Assembly (NCBI GenBank): GCA_016870995.1
Contig: VFZU01000044.1
Location: forward strand, 1-43,015
Source: Acidobacteriota bacterium
Lineage (GTDB): Bacteria; Acidobacteriota; Terriglobia; Bryobacterales; Bryobacteraceae
Direction: 5' to 3'
DNA length: 43,015 nt
Shown here: positions 41,137 through 43,015 of the stretch, in pieces
How the letters are laid out: every line of letters starts with the position of its first letter
Position numbering within the stretch: position 1 is the first letter of the stretch
Notes under the pieces: generated by a model
What the model was told of the DNA's origin: nothing
What the model saw: only the letters and a program-made list of their open reading frames with translations
The model's database searches: none
Position numbers and translations under genes: made by a program

Positions 41137-42496
41137 CCTCGCTCTCGGAGCCAGTGCGTTCGCCGCTCCTGCTCGCCGGACTTTATTGACAGCAGGCGTG
41201 ATTGTCACGATGGACGCTCAACGTCGCGTCATCGAAGACGGTGCCATCGTCCTCGAAGGTTCGAAGATTCTTGCCGTCGGTCTCAGGTCAGAACTCGAAC
41301 GGCAATTCAAAGGCGCAAGAAAAGTCCTCCGCGCAAACTCCATCCTTCTTCCCGGCCTGATCAACACTCACGCTCACATTCCGATGTCTTTGCTGCGGGG
41401 GATCGCCGACGACAAGCGCTTGCAGGACTGGCTTGAGAACTACATCTTTCCTGCCGAAGGGCGCAATGTCACCAGAGAGTTCTGCTATTGGGGAACCTTG
41501 CTGGGCTGCCTTGAAATGATGCTGTCGGGCACCACTACCTATACCGACATGTACTACTTCGAGGAGGAAATCGCGCGTGCGACCGTGCAGGCTGGTATGC
41601 GTGGCGTCCTTGGGCAAACCGTGATCGGCTTTCCCGTCGCTGATGCCAAGACACCCGTCGAGGCACTCGCGCGCACGGAGGCTTTCTTCAAGCAGTACAG
41701 TGCCGAGCCTTTGATCACGCCGGCGGTTGCGCCTCATGCTCTCTACACGAATTCCAAAGAGACTTTGCAGGCATGCCGGAAGCTAGCCAATCAATACAAA
41801 CGTCCCCTGGTGATCCATGTCTCAGAGACCAAGCGGGAAAACGACGACATGATCGCCAAGTACGGCAAGAGCCCCGTACAGACTCTAGACGATTGGGGCA
41901 TCTTTGATGGGCCGACGATTGCGGCTCACGTGATCTGGGTCGACGATCAGGATATCGCTACGCTCGCGAGAAAGCGGGTCGGCATCGCTCACTGCCCATC
42001 GTCCAATATGAAACTCGCCAGCGGCATTGCGCCAGTGCTCAAGCAGCTTGCCGCCGGCCTCCATGTGGGCGTCGGGACTGACGGTCCGGCGGGCTCGAAT
42101 AATGATTTTCACCTGATTGAAGAAATGGACCTGGCTGCCAAGTTGGCCAAGGTTCATGCCATGAACCCGGAAGTGCTCCCCGCGAAAACTGCGCTTGAGA
42201 TGGCAACCGTCCATGGTGCCGCTGTACTCGGAATGAGCGAGCAGATCGGTTCTCTTGAGGCCGGCAAACTCGCCGACTGCGTCTTTTTGCGGTCCAGCTC
42301 TCCGAATCTGATTCCCAGTTTTGATCCGTATTCTTCCATCGTGTATGCCGCAAAGGCTGCAGATGTGACCGATGTCTACATTCACGGAGAACAAGTCGTG
42401 GCTGCAGGCAAATCGCTCAAGCTCGACACGCAGCTCATCTTGAAGAAGGTACAGGACTACCAGCGTCAAGTCGTTCTATCCCTCTCCAAGAAATAG
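41066..42496 (+). CDS. MTA/SAH-deaminase-like amidohydrolase with Tat-like leader
   Basis: The 476-residue amidohydrolase has the metal pair His102-Ala-His104 (GLINTHAHIPMSLLRGIADD). It also shows a PHALYTN segment near 228, VIHVSETKREN near 252 (metal His and catalytic Glu), IAAHVIWVD near 285 with a further His, and TDGPAGSNNDF near 332 with the final Asp. This is the 5'-methylthioadenosine/S-adenosylhomocysteine/guanine deaminase group; the operon context makes an adenosine-type nucleoside a likely substrate. The N-terminus SISRRSFSLALGASAFAAPA looks like a twin-arginine signal, so the enzyme may work in the periplasm. The ATG at 41066 has GGAGCC upstream; a TTG 24 bases earlier is less likely. 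It overlaps cdd by 71 bp, unusually long. Confidence 0.88.
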   Translation: MTHNAAFFSRISSLTHSISRRSFSLALGASAFAAPARRTLLTAGVIVTMDAQRRVIEDGAIVLEGSKILAVGLRSELERQFKGARKVLRANSILLPGLINTHAHIPMSLLRGIADDKRLQDWLENYIFPAEGRNVTREFCYWGTLLGCLEMMLSGTTTYTDMYYFEEEIARATVQAGMRGVLGQTVIGFPVADAKTPVEALARTEAFFKQYSAEPLITPAVAPHALYTNSKETLQACRKLANQYKRPLVIHVSETKRENDDMIAKYGKSPVQTLDDWGIFDGPTIAAHVIWVDDQDIATLARKRVGIAHCPSSNMKLASGIAPVLKQLAAGLHVGVGTDGPAGSNNDFHLIEEMDLAAKLAKVHAMNPEVLPAKTALEMATVHGAAVLGMSEQIGSLEAGKLADCVFLRSSSPNLIPSFDPYSSIVYAAKAADVTDVYIHGEQVVAAGKSLKLDTQLILKKVQDYQRQVVLSLSKK

Positions 42497-42537
42497 CACT
42501 ATCCCCTACTTACGCACCCATCCCCCAAACATTAATC

Positions 42538-42573
42538 CAGGAGAAGCTCTAAAGTGTTTTCACACTACTCCTG
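42538..42573 (+). promoter_or_regulatory. Double stem-loop in front of the last gene
   Basis: CAGGAG (42538-42543) pairs with CTCCTG (42568-42573), and inside it AGTGT (42553-42557) pairs with ACACT (42562-42566) around a TTTC loop. No U tract follows, so it is not a typical terminator. It ends six bases before the ATG at 42580, which has no other ribosome-binding site, so it could control translation or be a protein-binding site. Confidence 0.35.
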
Positions 42574-42579
42574 CGAATC

Positions 42580-42942
42580 ATGCAATTCAATTCTTCAATC
42601 GCTCGCGCGGCGATGACCGCTCTATTTATCGGTGCTTCTGCTCAAGCCACGATTATCAACGAATTCACGGATCTCACTGGATGGACTGCAGCCACGACGT
42701 CTGGGACCGTTGTTACTCAGACGTTTGCTTCAGTTCCAGGCTCTATCACCTCGGTAAGCAGCATTACGGCTGGCAGTGTCATCTATGCCGGTTTTTACAA
42801 CGAGAACAGTGGTGGCGGCAATGACACCTATGTTTGGTCAGCTCCGTCTGCAGGATTTCAAACTGGAACTGGAGCCTACATCATGGGATGTTCCGCTCCG
42901 GACGTGGTGGACAGCGCGTTGGGAGTGAATTATTGCCATTGA
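42580..42942 (+). CDS. Secreted PEP-CTERM-like protein, probably truncated by an IS
   Basis: The 120-residue frame begins with a signal peptide (MQFNSSIARAAMTALFIGASAQATI) and continues with a low-complexity, Thr/Ser/Gly-rich extracellular stretch (TDLTGWTAATTSGTVVTQTF, then GSITSVSSITAGSVIYAG). Such sequence is typical of acidobacterial PEP-CTERM secreted proteins, which are usually 180-300 residues long and end in a PEP-TM-basic sorting tail. No such tail is present. The last 20 or so residues (after GTGAYIMG, with two Cys) look different, and the frame stops two bases before the convergent transposase end. I infer that the IS end lies within about 42884-42943 and cut the gene. Function unknown. 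Confidence 0.55.
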   Translation: MQFNSSIARAAMTALFIGASAQATIINEFTDLTGWTAATTSGTVVTQTFASVPGSITSVSSITAGSVIYAGFYNENSGGGNDTYVWSAPSAGFQTGTGAYIMGCSAPDVVDSALGVNYCH

Positions 42943-42943
42943 A

Positions 42944-43015
42944 TCACGCAGCAATTTTGAATTCAACAGAAAAATCGCGACGAGCTTGAGTTGGCGTTTT
43001 GTAGCCGAGACGCTC
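42944..43015 (-). CDS. IS3-family transposase OrfB, C-terminal fragment
   Basis: Twenty-three codons and a TGA stop are visible; the frame enters from the right edge. It begins ERLGYKTPTQARRDF and ends SVEFKIAA. An L-G-Y-x-T-P segment close to the C-terminus is the hallmark of the DDE integrase (rve) domain end of IS3 OrfB transposases, which catalyse the strand transfer. The remaining IS terminus should lie to the left, overlapping the end of the neighbouring secreted-protein gene. It faces the same way as the left-edge OrfA fragment, but the two cannot be shown to be the same element. Confidence 0.6.
   Translation of the reverse strand, partial: ERLGYKTPTQARRDFSVEFKIAA

Noticed and set aside
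1-43015. Composite transposon spanning the whole window
   Set aside because: The cargo is ordinary core metabolism including valS, nadC and coaX, and the two IS fragments cannot be shown to be the same element.
1-43015. Defence island, prophage, CRISPR array or tRNA genes
   Set aside because: Read-through of both strands showed no nuclease/helicase clusters, phage structural genes, regularly spaced repeats or tRNA-like cloverleaf segments.

Overview
The window reads as chromosomal DNA of an Acidobacteriota bacterium, most likely a Bryobacterales/Solibacter-type soil heterotroph. This is inferred from the gene families, not from a marker gene: a DUF1587/1595/1592/1588/1585 cytochrome-like protein paired with a DUF1552 Tat protein, exported sulfatases, a very large TonB-dependent receptor with an N-terminal carboxypeptidase-regulatory domain, a PEP-CTERM-like secreted protein, and the block valS-nadC-birA-coaX-(unknown). 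Base composition is moderately GC-rich and even, with no obvious foreign island inside. No rRNA, tRNA or CRISPR array was recognised, and no gene-free stretch exceeds 300 bases.

Both edges of the window fall inside insertion sequences. The left edge carries the start of an IS3-type OrfA and the right edge carries the end of an IS3-type OrfB, both on the minus strand. The genes next to them (109-627 and 42580-42942) look cut short, so the 43 kb looks like the unique stretch between two IS copies, possibly an assembly contig.

Region by region: (a) 0.1-3.1 kb holds a truncated TPR-like protein, possible gene debris, a secreted CBM-like protein with a stop codon just before its C-terminus, and an exported sulfatase. 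(b) 3.1-6.5 kb holds a KatG with a signal peptide, a clear terminator, and two tandem stand-alone TonB C-terminal-domain proteins separated by a long hairpin. (c) 6.5-8.8 kb, minus strand, is an operon of an exported sugar-isomerase-like TIM barrel, a membrane cytochrome b and a Tat-exported molybdopterin oxidoreductase. (d) 8.9-13.2 kb is the DUF1592/DUF1552 pair. (e) 13.2-18.2 kb holds a ROK sugar kinase, homoserine dehydrogenase, a TPR protein and a second sulfatase. (f) 18.1-21.6 kb, minus strand, runs ilvE, a series of stem-loops, nagA, an ABA4-like membrane protein and a second His-containing membrane protein. (g) 21.6-29.2 kb, plus strand, holds an M48 metalloprotease, a HAD phosphatase, valS, nadC, birA, coaX and a conserved unknown, tightly packed with overlaps. 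(h) 29.2-37.4 kb holds the TonB-dependent receptor, a PhoX/DUF839 Tat protein, a glycosyltransferase-like protein, an orphan histidine kinase and a shrunken DegT-type aminotransferase relative. (i) 37.4-42.5 kb is a compact nucleoside-salvage operon: pyrimidine-nucleoside phosphorylase, NupC-type transporter, purine nucleoside phosphorylase, cytidine deaminase and an MTA/SAH-deaminase-like amidohydrolase with a Tat-like leader.

The overall picture is scavenging: polymer and sulfate-ester breakdown outside the cytoplasm, TonB-linked uptake, amino-sugar and nucleoside recycling, and core cofactor synthesis. No defence system or prophage was recognised. The most unusual points are the IS-cut edges, the nonsense codon at 1431, the 24-bp gap between the divergent ilvE and M48 start codons with a TATAAT at leaderless distance, the ABA4-like/membrane-protein pair behind nagA, and the DegT relative that has lost its catalytic core.
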